The notes: a model not told the origin generated them from the sequence alone. DNA of 64,000 nt from Phlegmacium glaucopus (GCA_015039465.1 MU130544.1:240955-304954), one strand, 5' to 3'; shown: positions 9,627-21,757, numbered from the stretch's first letter. Translations and numbers: made by a program.

Positions 9627-12046
9627 TAGCGATGCCAAAGTTCGGTTCAGTTCGGTTCTTCAACCATTTTTGGAGAACTGAGAACCGAACCGAAAGGTTC
9701 CTGGCTGAACTGAACCGGAACCGGAACCGGAACCGAAAGAACCAGTTCTGTCGGTTCTGTTCTGTTCTAGAACCGGTTCGAACCATCAAACCGATGAAAA
9801 AAAACCCCATATAATTCATTATGACATTATTACAATTATTACTATCAAATAAAATAAAAGGTGGGTCCAAACAGACAGTCGGTGGTGGTTGGTTGTCTAA
9901 ACGGGTGGTGGCTGGGTTCAAATGGTGGTTGTCGTCGTTCATTGTTCATCTGTCATAGCTTTAGTACATTAGAAATTAAAATTAAAATTAACTACCCCAA
10001 GGGGGTTGCTGTCTCCAGTTGCTGTTCGTTTGTTGTCATCATCATTCATCCATCGCCATTCATCCGTTCACTGCCATTCATCTGTTCTCATCTTGGTTCC
10101 CACACCCGCACTATTTCTCTAGAACTTAGTAGAAGCACATAACCTGCCCCGCACATTTATGCAGGCACATATTTGCCGCCTGGGGCAGCGGCGGGGTGTG
10201 GATAGCTCTGGGCTCGTTCTGGCATCCGAGTCATCGTCTGGGCCAGTGTCTAGTGAAAGATCCATTAGTAAAGTTATACAGGTTAAAATAAATTGAATGA
10301 TTCAAATGAAATACCCATGCCGAGAATGATTGTATGGGTATTTGGTAGTCAAATGATCCCCTTTAAAAACACTGGCAAGTCCAGTGATCAACCTGATGTT
10401 GATGTTATCATCGCGGATTCAGGTGAGGTACCTGTTTAGCTTGCTGTCGAAGTCGTTCATTTGTTCGCTGTCATCATTCATTTTCATCGTCCGTTCATGT
10501 TCGTTCGTCGTTCATTCGCTGTTTGTTCATTTGTTCATGTTCCGTTCGTTCATTTGCGGTCGTGTGTCCATGCTCGTTCATGTATCGTCGTCATTTGTCT
10601 GTCCTATACTACATTAGAATTTAATTTTGATTTCAAAAAAACGCTTGCCAAGAATATAAGAAACTTACCAAAGATAATTCCCCCGGTAAGAAGTTGATTC
10701 GTCCATTGTCGTTGCCATCCATTCGTCCATTGTTGTTGTTCTTTCATTCGTCCATTCGTTGTCTTTGGTTCATTCTTTTGTCATCATTTGTTTACGTTCG
10801 TTCATCTCGTCATCATTTGTTTATGTTCGTTCATCCATTTTTGGCGTTCGTTGTTCGTTGTTTGTCTGTAGTAGGTTATATTAGATTTAGATTTAAATTT
10901 CTAAAAAGAAACCGGCGAAGGTAGTACCAGTGCTCGTCATCGTTGTGCTCGGCATTCGTCCATTCATTGTCCTTGTTTCAATCGTTTGTCATCGATTGTT
11001 TATGTTCATTCATCCATTTTTGGCGTTCATTGTTCGTTGTGTGTCTGTAGTAGGTTATATTAGATTTAAATTTAAATTTAAAAAAAATACCGGCCAAGGT
11101 AGTACCAGTACCGGTGCTCGTCATCGTTGTGCTCGGATGGGTATCCAGACCTGTACATCGTCATTCATTCGTCGCCGGTTGTTCATATTCGTCGTCGTCG
11201 TTTGTTTGTTGTTCATTCGTCTTTATCGTTCGTTCGTTCGTCATTATCGTTTGTTTATCGTCATGTGTTCGTTGTCATTCTTCGCCTGTCATAGTTTACA
11301 TTAGAATCAAATTTTGATTTAAAAACACGACTTACAAAAGTACCACATGTGACGAACGCAGTCTGGGCACTGAGTCTACTAATGATCAGCTAAAGCCGGA
11401 AACACATTGTGTAAGCAACTCACCAAGGGACTTTGTACCGATTCCATGGATCACAAGTGGGCTACAGGAGCAGCCGCTGAAGCGGGAAAAGCGGAGACTC
11501 GGAATTTATAGGTAGCCTGATCGACGACGATGGAGATCGTTGATCGCCAAAGTGGAAACCGAAGTAGATGGGTAGTCTGATCAATGATGATGGTTAAATA
11601 TTTAAGATACGATGGGTGAAGTTTAACACTCACAGTAATGTCGGTCCAGAGCTTCAACCTGGTCAGAAATGAAGTCATCGGCGTCGTTGGTGTTATCGTT
11701 AGCATCATTGGTGTTGCTGGAGTCGTTGGCATATGTATTTGTTGACATCGCAAGTGGTTGACATTTTCAAACTCCGACTCCCAAAATGTTGGGTCTGGCG
11801 CCTAATAATAGTATTTTATAGATTATAAAATCAATTCTCCCCAGAAAATTTTGGAGAAAATACCGCCAGAAAGTTCGGTTCGAACCGGTTCGAACCCGGT
11901 TCTCAAATTTTTAAAAATCTAAGAACCGAGAACCGGACCGACAGCCCAAGATTCTTGGACTGAACTGAACTGAACCTGAACCGACGGTTCGGTTCTTTCG
12001 GTTCTCGGTTCTTGCGTCGGTTCGGAACCGAACTTTGGCATCGCTA
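9627..12046. mobile_element. Non-autonomous hAT element, 2.4 kb
   Basis: Perfect terminal inverted repeats of 22 bp begin TAGCGATGCCAAAGTTCGG, and a perfect 8-bp duplication TACCAAGG lies at 9619-9626 and 12047-12054. Subterminal arrays of GAACCGGAACCG-like motifs are present on both sides, as is typical of hAT. The ends resemble those of the 546-bp MITEs (TAGYGATGS). The interior holds no transposase; it is mostly the compound repeat described separately. Confidence 0.9.
9960..11345. repeat. Compound repeat units: G/T-rich array plus AT box plus C/G hairpin
   Basis: About five irregular units of 170-250 bp occur. Each has a GTTCATTCGTCGTT-like array, then a conserved AT box (TTAGAATTTAATTTTGATTT or a variant; starts near 9966, 10612, 10880, 11058, 11300), then a CCCC/GGGG or ACCGGCSAAGGTAGTACC segment. 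The first hairpin is CCCC AA GGGGG at 9995-10005. The middle two units are nearly identical over the AT box and the GGTAGTACCAG tail. Open frames here are composition artefacts. Confidence 0.65.
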
Positions 12047-12054
12047 TACCAAGG

Positions 12055-13246
12055 GAAGCGGTGGAAGCCATACGAGCGGTGGCCTATATGTTGGACAAAC
12101 TGGACGAGGGTGCAATAACTGCAATGGCCAGAGATGCGGTGAATGACCAATTGGTGTATATGAATGATGAGCTTAAAAATTTGACAGGCCATTTTCTTAC
12201 CACGATGGAGAATGAGATGGGCAAGCATCTCGCAACAGTCACTGAAGCCACGAAGGGGCTTGCCTCAACCACGGCCAAGTCTTATAAGGAGGCGCTGCTC
12301 AGTAACAATCCGGCCCCAGTCAATGCTGATCCAAGGATCCTGGCTAGGGAGGGCATCAAGGCCTGGCAATTCCTCTTGGACTTTCTGGCTGATTCAGATA
12401 TGAGGGAGCTCAGCCAATCCGACATTGTCAAGAGATTTAATGAGGCCATCATTGGGGCTGGTGGCAGCGCTACAGTCCACAAGATCCGGTCTGTGGAAAG
12501 GCTAGCAAACAAAGGTTTGCTGGGTGAATTTCTTACAGACAAAGGGGCCAAATGGTTTGCCCAGCAGAACAGATTTGACGACTTTGTAACTGCTCTAGGT
12601 ACCTTGGGTCAAGGCGCCTGCATCAAGAAGCGGAGCCACCCCATAATTGCGTACTATGTCCTATTACACCTCAACACATCAAACCCAGACCATGTTGCGG
12701 AAATTGAAGAGGTAAACGGGATGGAGAACGGAGACTTGACCAAGATCCGTTGGGCCAAGCCGCCGACCAGGCAAAGAGCCACGCAGACGTGTGGCCATCT
12801 ACTGCTAACCTTCTCCAACCCAGATGCAGCTAACAGGGCGAAAGCAGGAGGTCTTATAATCTGTAGCAAATGGGTATCAGTTGCCAAGTACAAAAAGGAG
12901 CCTATACGCTGCCTCAAGTGCCAGGGCTGGAATCACGTAGCGGCGGAATGTATCAAGAAAGCCGACATCTGTGGCACCTGCGGAAAAGATGGTCACAGAA
13001 CCAGCGACTGCCTGACCCCGGATAAGCAGCACTGTGTCTCCTGCGACGTCGATGGACACCCAAGCTGGGCGAGAAGTTGCCCCACCTTTGCAAGGAAATG
13101 CAGGGAGTTTGACCTCAAGCACCCAGAGAATAGTCTCCCTTTTTACCCCTTGCAGGAGCCCTGGACATGGGCCTCCGAAGTGCCGAGGCAAGAATGATGG
13201 GTTGTTCCGGATCCAAGGGAGCAGACTCCAATTCCCACCAGGACGG
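12055..13246 (+). pseudogene. L1 ORF1 (LINE Gag with CCHC knuckles), main part
   Basis: This is the RNA-binding nucleocapsid-like ORF1 protein of a Tad1/I-type LINE. It aligns throughout with L2 ORF1. A long acidic/helical N-terminal region is followed by a conserved core (SVERLANKGLLGEFLTDKG) and three zinc knuckles: CLKCQGWNHVAAEC, CGTCGKDGHRTSDC and CVSCDVDGHPSWARSC. A TGA at 13195-13197 interrupts it after PRQE, and LTR element A is inserted 49 bp later. The C-terminal continuation is at 23681-23809 and 25626-25718. Confidence 0.85.
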
Positions 13247-13976
13247 TGATAGGACCCAGGAGACATCTAGGGATGTAAACACACCATTTTTGCGGTTTCA
13301 CAACCTTTGCAGTATACTTGCAGATGCTCACATATCATTGCGGATACTTGCAGATCATTGTAGGTCATTGCAGGTCATTGCAGATCATTGCAGATTATCA
13401 CACATCATCACACATACTCACAGATCATCGCAGAATACTCGCAGATTATTGCAGATACTTGCAGTCATCACCAACATTCGCATTATCATTCGCAGTTGCC
13501 AGCTGTTCTCGCAATCTTTAAACACGACTCCAACAAAGGTCACTCAGGTGACTGTATTACTCATCACCTTTATTTTTATCTTGTCTCCTTTTATTTGGCT
13601 CTTATATCCTATGTTTCATTACCAAATTACCAGATCCATGTGACTCTGCTTTAACCCATATTTTACATTCCTGTTTCACCTTTCCGCACTTAGCTATTGC
13701 TAGTTACTATATTATTAGCAGTAGCAAGTAGGGTAACAGAACAGAGGGGAATGGATGAATTACCACACTTTTGATCCCACCTTTGGAACATTGTGCTAAG
13801 CTACTCTTGCACTCCTTAAAAATCATCCTGCAGGCTTTGCTTTTTCTGTGCATTATCTCGCACTTTAAAGCAAACCTTTGCACCTCATAAAACCTCACTA
13901 TCACCTACTGAAGAGAACTACATCAACCCCACAAACTATGTACTACTTGTGGTCTGTCCCCACTGCAGGTACATCA
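13247..13976 (+). repeat. 5' LTR of element A (730 bp)
   Basis: It matches 21043-21573 plus 23473-23676, and in reverse orientation 27633-28337. It begins TGATAGGACCC and ends GGTACATCA. The first 200 bp contain irregular tandem copies of GCAGATCATT. Confidence 0.9.
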
Positions 13977-13979
13977 AAC

Positions 13980-13997
13980 TGGAGCCCACCGCCAGGG
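13980..13997 (+). promoter_or_regulatory. Probable primer-binding site of element A
   Basis: TGGAGCCCACC starts three bases after the 5' LTR. Initial TGG pairs with the CCA end of a tRNA; the donor tRNA cannot be named. Confidence 0.5.
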
Positions 13998-14149
13998 GTT
14001 CAAAAACACCACAGTCTCTACTAGTCTCACAAAGCAGTCACTGGCCATTCAAGAGAAGACGACACAGACAAAGGGGCTTGGTTTGCGCCCATCAAGTGAA
14101 CCGTCAGCATTCACACTCGACCTAGCTTTGCTCGCCTCACAAAAATGCA

Positions 14150-15947
14150 ATGAACCACGAGTTATATCTACCACTTCCTGGTGAAGCTACTGCAGTGTTC
14201 TTTGATAAAGTGAAGCCTCGCAAATTGCTTCGCTTTTTTGAGCACTTGGATAGGTTGTACAGCAGGTTTGGGTTAGAGGATGAGGAGAAGAAGAAGAGAT
14301 ATATGGTTGGGTATACAGATTAGGAGACAGAGGAGTGTTGGAAGACATTTCCGGAGTATGGAGACTCTACTGCTGCTTATAGCAATTTCAAGAAGGCCAT
14401 CATGCAAATTTATCCCAGCAGCAACACCAGCACCCTTTACACTATTCGCGACATGGAGCATCTTATTAGTGAAAGACAGCGTCTTGGAATTACGACCTGC
14501 GATGATTTAGCGAACTTCCACACAGCATATTTCAGCTTAACTCAGTGGCTAATCAGCAATGGCTACATCAGCAAGCATGAGCAGCAGCGCAGATACATGC
14601 GAGTGATACCACAGTCTCTTATTCCTGCAGTATCCACTAGGCTTCAAATTACTCATCTGCTGCATAACCCTTTGTTGCCTTATGAAGTAGGATGCAATTT
14701 TTGAAGCTACTCGTTTCGCTTTTTGGAGTTCTGCTGAAATTTTGCCTGCCTATTTTGCAACTCGACAGCCAGCACAGATTGCTCCAGCTACTTCACAGTC
14801 TCGGACTTTGCAACGCACCGTGAGTTTGCAAGCAGAGGTATGCACATTATGGTGAGAGAAGGAGAGAATGGAGACAAAGGAGCAGGAGAGAGAGGAGAAA
14901 AAGCGAAGGAAGGAGAAGGAGCGAGAGGAGGAAGAGCAAAGGAAGGAGAAGGAGAGAGAGGAGAAAAAGCGATGGAAGGAGAAGGAGGAAGAGAAGGAAG
15001 AGCGGAGGAAAGAGAAGGAGAGAGAAGAGGAAGTTAAAGCAAAGGCTGAGCAGGGCCTCGCACCAGCTATTCCAATCATTGCGACATCACCAGAACATCC
15101 ATTTGTAACCACTAAGGATGCCGCTTATGCACCACTACTTACACAGGTCATTGGACAACAGCAGAAGTTTAACATGGTAGCTCCAACATGCGAGAAAGCG
15201 GCCGCATATGGTTTAAAGTGAAGAGAAGAGAGGAAGGTGGATGTTTGGGTGGATATTTGGTCTTTAGCAAAGGACTGGAAAGTGGAGGAAGATGAAAATG
15301 CGAAAACACAAGCTTACACGACCAATCACTCTAACGATGCAATTTTAGTGGAATTGTCTGCTATTCAGATTTGGGCACTGCAGCCCCCTAGCGATATTTT
15401 GGAGTGCTCGAGTATGGTATTGAACCCAGCTAGCATTGTCCACATTTCGAAATCACAAGCGCACTCTATTCCCCCTTCTTCTGCGATATCAGAGACTCCC
15501 ATTCACAAACTTAGCCAGCACTCACACCCATCCGCAGTCATTCCAGTCCCTGCACTCGATGCATGCACATCACCTGTTCATGCCTCACCTCATAATTCAA
15601 GCCTACCAGTCACGCCAGTTGAGCGGAAGCACAGTCTAGCTACAGAGAAGATCTCTGCAAACCTTTGCACCATCCGAGACAGTAAAGGCGCCGCACGCAC
15701 CATTCAGACAGTATTCCCTCCTATTTTACAGACCTTCATTGACGATGCACCCCCACTGGTTCTAGGATTGTGCTATATACAGCCCAAGCAAAGAGGACGC
15801 CACCATAGACCAGATCTCGCATATCACGCATGCACAACAGCCCGCACCCCTAGCCCTTTCCAGTTTCATTTTCATGCACCAGTTTATTCATTTCAAACCC
15901 ACATCATTTTATTTCAAGGTTGCATTTTATCTTTTCATTGGATTTAA
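14150..15947 (+). pseudogene. Ty3-like Gag of element A (broken)
   Basis: The first part has the hallmarks of basidiomycete Ty3-type Gag: KKKRYMVGYTD then ETEECWKTFPEYGD, IYPSSNTSTLYTIRDM and FEATRFAFW. A strongly charged Glu/Lys/Arg segment (about 14868-15060) and a low-complexity Ser/Pro/His tail follow. Breaks relative to an open frame are TAG at 14321-14323, a 1-nt gain near 14690, a TGA near 14853 and a TGA at 15219-15221. The tail (15237-15947) is in the same frame as the charged segment. No zinc knuckle or protease motif is seen. ATG 14150 is the first in frame with the conserved block. Confidence 0.7.
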
Positions 15948-15993
15948 TTCCTTTTCTTTGGTTATTGCTCTATTTTTGCCATTTTTCAACCAA

Positions 15994-16292
15994 TGTGGTA
16001 GTGAGATCAGGTCAGCCTTCGCTTAGATTAGATTAGATTAGATTTTACATATACCAGACCTTGAGATAGGTTTTCATGATGCAACGAGGACATTGCATTT
16101 ATGTGGGTGGACACATGTAGTAGTGTAATCTGGCAGTTCGTAGATTAGATATACAGATCACGTGACTACATTGATTATATCGTAGCTAGATAGAGTATTA
16201 ATGCAACATCGCTTACCTCCTGCCGTTACGTGCAACGCTACCGGCTTGACGCGTCTACGAGCCACAGCTAGGAGCCCAATTGGACTACTCCA
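15994..16292 (+). repeat. 5' LTR of element B
   Basis: About 300 bp; matches 19379-19691 along its full length with scattered substitutions and one small gap around the TTAGA repeat. Confidence 0.9.
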
Positions 16293-16528
16293 TCTGGTGA
16301 CAACAGAGTAATTTGAACTCAGCCTTCTAAGCTTTCGCGTTTTCGAGCACTTTCTCAGCTTATTTTCATCTTCAGCTTGCCAGCAGACACCCCGAGATTA
16401 CAACAGACTGACCAGAACTTTAACTGAAAACCTGATATCCACGAGAACCAACACTACGAGACCCACAGCTACCTGTAATCAGTTTCGTAACCTCTGTCCC
16501 TTTTCTTTTTTACTGCCACAGAACTGCA

Positions 16529-18160
16529 ATGCCAGCCGCTTCCGCTGAGAAACGTGCGCATCAACGCGCCAACAAGCTTTTGCAGACTGAATCTGCCACC
16601 ATACCTGTCACACTGCCAGCTCAAACCCCGGAGATCATCTCTCTGCCTGCTCAGCCTGCTAATTCCACCCCCTCCATCACAATCCCTGCCATTGCAGATG
16701 AACCAGCCACATGGCCAACCCCTGCTCCTTCGAAATTCACCATCTCCTACACTCCACTATCCATTACCTACCCAGAACCACCAAACCCAGCAGCAAAACT
16801 TCCAACTGATGCTGTTTGAGTCACCCGAGAGCAACTCACTCTCATGTTGCACCAATCATACATCCATGGCTCAGAACACGGCTGGAAGGCAAATATAGTC
16901 AATGCAAGGGGACGTCTTCAGGCCGAGTATGAGAAGGCATCAGAAAAAAATAACCTTGGCCTGGCTGGCTCTGGCTGCCCTGGGCTGCCCTGGCCAGCCC
17001 TGAACATCTTTGGCTAGGTTTAAAAATCTGAAAAAAATATAACAAATCACAGAAATATTTATAGCACCCAATTCCAAAAAAAGTACACAATTACATAAGA
17101 CAGATGCTGAGATATTAAAGATATTAAATATTTAATATCTTTAATATCTCAGCATCTGTCTTATGTAATTGTGTACTTTTTTTGGAATTGGGTGCTATAA
17201 ATATTTCTGTGATTTGTTATATTTTTTTCAGATTTTTAAACCTAGCCAAAGATGTTCAGGGCTGGCCAGGGCAGCCCAGGGCAGCCAGAGCCAGCCAGGC
17301 CAAGGTTATTTTTTTCTGATGGGATATGGAGGATGCAACTACCAAATTTGCAGAACACGAGAAGCAGGTGACAGAAGCTCTTAACACCCGGTACAAGGAG
17401 CAGCTCCAACAAGCCCTTACAGACAAGTTCGAACGTGAGCAGGAGCGCCATGACAAGGAGTACGTCCATGCTTTCGAGCTCGGTCGCGCTGCTGGAATTC
17501 AAGACGAATCCAAATACCAAGCTGTAGTTGCTCAAACAACTCCCCTCGTTGTTCCCTCAACCTCTTATGCAACTGTATCCATACAAACGGAACCATTAGC
17601 ACCCATTTTCGATGCCACATCACAAACTGAGCCCCTATGCAATGAATACGAAGCAAAGGTCGTCATTAACACCAGTAACAGACCGTTTTGCAAACTGGCC
17701 ACTATCTACAATGACGCCAGCACCCAGACAACATTCCCCACCTGCCAGCACTTCGAAATCACCGCCCCTACCCCCAACGACACGTCACATACCCCTGCGA
17801 TGCCCGAAAACGAAATAAGCGCCGGATTTAGCGCCAAACGCGAACGCTCACCGTCGGTTGCCATTTCCGGGTCCTCAACCCCTGCTCTCGCCGTTTCCGA
17901 GCCAATAGCACCACATTCTATCGTTTCAGCACCTGAAGCAGCGGAAATCATCCAAAAACACCCGGAAAGTCAAAAATCACATGTTTCCACTCGAAAACAC
18001 CCGGAAACCTCGAAAACGGCCGTTTCAACCCGTTTCAGCTGGGCAGACGACGCAGAAGCACTCCCTATCGTGTCTACGACACCTACAAAATATCCCTGTG
18101 ACATTTCCGGCCTTTGTTTGTCGTCAACAAACGCGTTTTCATCCCTTCGACGCCGTCATT
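16529..18160 (+). pseudogene. Gag-like protein of element B, split by a palindromic MITE
   Basis: A Pro/Ser/Thr-rich N-terminus (from MPAASAEKRAHQRANK) is stopped by TGA at 16817-16819, where the frame otherwise goes on (TREQLTLMLHQSYIHG, GRLQAEYEK). The MITE at 16938-17321 interrupts it; the frame resumes with MEDATTKFAEHEKQ, a likely coiled coil rich in Glu, Lys and Gln, and then a long low-complexity Ser/Thr/Pro region to 18160. A 1-nt shift near 18100 probably ends the frame early, since a better tail (HFNWDQDP-like words) lies in another frame to about 18400. There are no enzymatic motifs. Role as a capsid-like protein is inferred from its place between the LTRs. Confidence 0.55.
16938..17321. 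mobile_element. Palindromic CATCAG MITE, copy 1 (384 bp)
   Basis: The element is almost one perfect inverted repeat: each arm is about 190 bp, meeting at TATTAAATATTTAATA near 17129. Ends are CATCAGAAAAAAATAACC and its complement, with flanking GG dinucleotides; removing the element and one GG restores the Gag reading frame. The sister copy is 39941-40306. Confidence 0.9.
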
Positions 18161-18396
18161 GAAAACAGGCCCAAAATCCCCGAAATTCATATCAATCTAA
18201 TCATTCTCGACTTCATCATACCCATTATCAACATGTTAATTCCTTTTATTCAAATTCTCGTGCACTACATCAATTTCGACAACCTCCTTTCTCTACTTCA
18301 CCAAACTGGGATCAAGACCCTCACCTTGCTCAGCTAAGTCACATCTTGAGATCAATGGGATGGGTTCTCCCCAGTTTTTCTTATTCAAGATGACAG

Positions 18397-19329
18397 CATC
18401 AGGAAAAATGACTTCTGCCCTAGGCTGTCCTGAAATGTCCTGGGGTGCCCCAGGCAGCTCAGGGCGCTCAGGTCAAGAGGTCGCCCTGGGGTGCAAGTTA
18501 CCTATGTATGAAAAGTCTTAGGCTGTCCTGGGGCAACCTGAGGCAACCTGAGAGCGTCCTGAGGCAACCTGAGAGCATCCTGAGGCAACCTGAGAGCATC
18601 CTGAGGCAACCTGAGAGCATCCTGAGGCAGCCTTAGTCCCTTTGGATCTGATGCTAGAAAACATATATAAACCAGATATTTGAGTGGTCTCACACAACAG
18701 AATAATAATAATAATAATAAAATTATATTCAATTATTCTAAACATCATATATACTAGTAATAAAATAATAATAAAATAGTGATACATAAATATACTAGTA
18801 TAATACTGGGGAAGTAGGAAATAAGAAAACAAAATTGTGGGTGGTTTATATATCTTTTGGATGGCGCACAGACCATTGGTCACATGATCACAGATAAGCA
18901 TGATTTCAAGCATATGGTGCTGGGTCAGGGTAGATTACATAAATTCCAAAAAAGGAAATTTTTTAAAGATGGTAGAGAATTGTTTTAGGACCCTGAATAT
19001 GTTTAAATTATATTAATAGCAGCTCTCCTTATTGAGAAAACTGCAAAATACTTTTTTGGACGCGGCGGTTAAAGATTTTCTAGCAAAATTCATAAATTCT
19101 AAGGGACTCCCAGGGCCTCCTGATGTGATTTGGTCCAGATGGTCAATGCACCAGGATACACTAAAGGTGTCCTGAGAAAATGGGTGACACTCAAAATTTT
19201 ACCTGTGCTGCTCTAGGATGTCCTGAGGTGTCCTGAGGTGTCCTGGGGTGTCCTGGGGTGTCCTGAGTAGTGATGTGATACTAACAAATTACTCAAGGCT
19301 ACCTAGGGCCAAAATCATTTTTCCTGATG
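18397..19329. mobile_element. CATCAG-ended element with 21-bp repeats (933 bp)
   Basis: The 15-bp terminal repeats CATCAGGAAAAATGA and TCATTTTTCCTGATG are perfect and flanked by AG on both sides. Subterminal regions hold many TGTCCTGRGG words. No coding capacity is seen. Confidence 0.82.
18533..18640. repeat. 21-bp tandem repeat
   Basis: Four to five copies of AGGCAACCTGAGAGCATCCTG occur head to tail without spacers, close to the left end of the CATCAG element. Confidence 0.85.
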
Positions 19330-19365
19330 AGCTAGAGGTTTACGCAACGAGGACGTTGCTTAGTT

Positions 19366-19378
19366 GAGGGGGGCCACA
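19366..19378 (+). promoter_or_regulatory. Polypurine tract of element B
   Basis: GAGGGGGG followed by CCACA lies immediately before the 3' LTR start at 19379. Confidence 0.6.
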
Positions 19379-19691
19379 TGTGGTAGCAAAATCAGGTCAA
19401 CCTTTGCTTAGATTAGATTAGATTAGATTAGATCTTTAGATCTTACATATACCAGACCTTGAGATAGGTTTTCAAGATGCAACGAGGACGTTGCATTTAT
19501 GTGGGTGGGCACATGTAGTAGTGTGATCTGGCAGTTCGTAGATTGGGTATGTAGATCACATGACCACATTGATTATATTGTAGCTAGGTACACTATTAAT
19601 ACATCACCGCTTACCTCCTGCTGCTATGGGCGATGCTAACCAGCTCGACGCGTCTACGAGCCTCAGCTAGGAGTCCAGTTACCCTACTCCA
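19379..19691 (+). repeat. 3' LTR of element B
   Basis: Starts TGTGGTAGC, ends TACTCCA, and matches the 5' LTR at 15994-16292. Confidence 0.9.
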
Positions 19692-20112
19692 CCGATTCCT
19701 TCGCCTTCTTTTTTGCTTGATTCACATTTGTCATTGCTTCGTTATGGCCCTTTATGCATGTCATCGCGTCCAGTGGTTCTCACAATACAAAATTTTAGCT
19801 GAAGGACGCCACCATAGACAAGAAGATCTCACATATTATGCAAGTGCAACAGTCCGCACCCCTAGGCCTTTCCAATTTCATTTTCATGTGCCATTTTATT
19901 CATTCCAAGTCCACATCATTTTATTTCAAATCGCATTTTATTCTTTCATCGGATTGAGGTCCTTTTTCATTGGTTATTGCTCTAGCTTGGTCATTTTTGA
20001 ACCAATTCCCTCGCTCTCTCTTGCGCTTAATTCGCATTTTATGTCGTGTCATGACAACCACTTACACGCGTTATCACGTGCAGTGGTTCTTACAACACAA
20101 AATTTCAGCTGA

Positions 20113-21032
20113 AGGCTGCTCAAGTCCTTGCCGTGGCAGGACAGCTTCACATTCGAGTATAGCCATCACATTTAGGACCATTTTGCACTACTATATTATA
20201 TTTCACACTCACACTCAATTTCGCGCTTCCCATTGCTTCTATTTCAGCTTCGCACCTTTCGCCATTTTCAGGAATATGTTGCATTCAAGCTTCCTTTCCA
20301 TGGTCTCATTGATCATCACATGCTTCGGTCATTGGCTCCGCTTCATTTCATTCTTTATTTCAACTCCTTCTGCACAAGGTTCTGTTATGCAGTCCAGACA
20401 ATACCAAGATTTACTGGAGAAGACACCATTCCTTGCTACTGTTAGTTGTCAAGCAATAACTCAGGATTCCAAGCTCGCCATATCTCGCTCTTTGGATGTC
20501 AACATCTACTCAATTGCCGCTTTCAAATGTGCCTTTAATCATCTTGATACAATCACTTATTGCAAAGAAAGACTGGATTGTGATATCACATCAGTTCGCT
20601 TTGGCACCAAAAAGATCACTTCGCATCTGGGTCATTTATCAACCGTTTTACTTCATTCAAAATATGCTTTACATCTATTTCTCGCTTGCTTTAACATTTT
20701 TCTACCAGCTTGGGTCCACAACTCCATTTTCTTGTGCAAAAATTCTAGGCATTGTCTACCAGCTCCCAAGGCTTTATCCATTGCTCGCAGGAGATTTCTA
20801 CTTCACATACACCACCAGAATGTCAAATTCACTCACCTTCCATTCCCAGGCCATCATTTCTTTCATTTCCCCATTTATTTCTTATTTTTGATTCCAAGTA
20901 CTTTTGGTTTGCCTTTGATATTTCCCTTTCACATATTCCATCAGCACTCGCATGACGCCAGCCTGTCACATCACATACTTGGACCTCCATTGCACTGACC
21001 AGCAATGACTGAGGACAGTCAGTATTTAAGTT
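20113..21032. other. Noncoding interior of element A
   Basis: A T- and C-rich stretch before the 3' LTR. It contains long open frames (19970-20998) made of Phe, His, Ser and Leu that show no domain. No pol gene is visible on either strand. Confidence 0.6.
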
Positions 21033-21042
21033 GGGGGGAGGA
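21033..21042 (+). promoter_or_regulatory. Polypurine tract of element A
   Basis: GGGGGGAGGA directly precedes the 3' LTR start at 21043. Confidence 0.65.
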
Positions 21043-21757
21043 TGATAGGACCCAGGAGACATCTAGGGATGTAAACACACCATTTTCGTGGTTTCACAAC
21101 CTTTGCAGTATACTTGCAGATGCTCACATATCATTGCGGATACTTGCAGATCATTGCAGGTCATTGCAGGTCATTGCAGATCATTGCAGATTATCGCACA
21201 TCATCGCACATACTCACAGATCATTGCAGAATACTCGCAGATCATTGCAGATACTTGCAGTCATCACCAACATTCGCATTATCATTCGCAGTTGCCAGCT
21301 GTTCTCGCAATCTTTAAACACGACTCCAACAGAGGTCACTCAGGTGACTGTATTACTCATCACCTTTATTTTTATCTTGTCTCCTTTTATTTGGCTCTTA
21401 TCTCCTATGTTTCATTACCAAATTACCAGATCCATGTGACTCCACTTTAACCCATATCCCACACTCCTGTTTCACCTTTCTGCACTTAGCTATTGCTAGT
21501 TACTATATTATTAGCAGTAGAAAGTAGGGTAACAGAACAGAGGGGAATGGACGAATTACCACACTTTTGATCCTGTTATGAACGTCTGGTACGCTCACAG
21601 CCCTCTTATTTCTTTTCTCCCCTTTTCCCTATCCACACCCCTTTACACCATCACTCCCCAGCCTACCCTTTGCCCCACATCTTCCTTTGTACTATATATA
21701 GCTATCGCTCCCGCTTCCCTTATCTCTGACTTGTACCGACTCGTATTCCTAGCACGG

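Larger units (their letters stand above)
15994..19691 (+). mobile_element. LTR retrotransposon B, Gag-only, nested in A
   Basis: LTRs lie at 15994-16292 and 19379-19691, both TGTGGTAG...TACTCCA, with the flanking duplication CCAA/CCGA. The LTRs contain a short TTAGA tandem repeat and a conserved GATGCAACGAGGACRTTGC motif. The interior has one Gag-like gene and no pol. Two CATCAG elements (16938-17321 and 18397-19329) are inserted in it. Confidence 0.85.
15794..20112 (+). repeat. Tandem duplication (about 310 bp) split by element B
   Basis: The segment beginning AGGACGCCACCATAGAC at 15794 and running, across the insertion of element B, to 19802 is repeated directly at 19803-20112. Element B entered the first unit. 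Confidence 0.7.

Noticed and set aside
10384..11317. Series of open frames rich in Ser, Phe, Val, His
   Set aside because: They arise from GTTCATTCGTC arrays in the hAT element and change frame at each unit.
14868..15060. Glu/Lys/Arg-rich frame as a separate nuclear protein
   Set aside because: It is in frame with the Gag block of element A and reads as its charged segment.
18533..18640. CRISPR-like direct repeats
   Set aside because: The 21-bp units abut with no spacers and lie in a eukaryotic transposon.
19970..20998. 342-codon open frame as a possible gene
   Set aside because: Composition is Phe/His/Leu/Ser-biased, there is no motif, and it overlaps a tandem duplication and the noncoding 3' part of element A.
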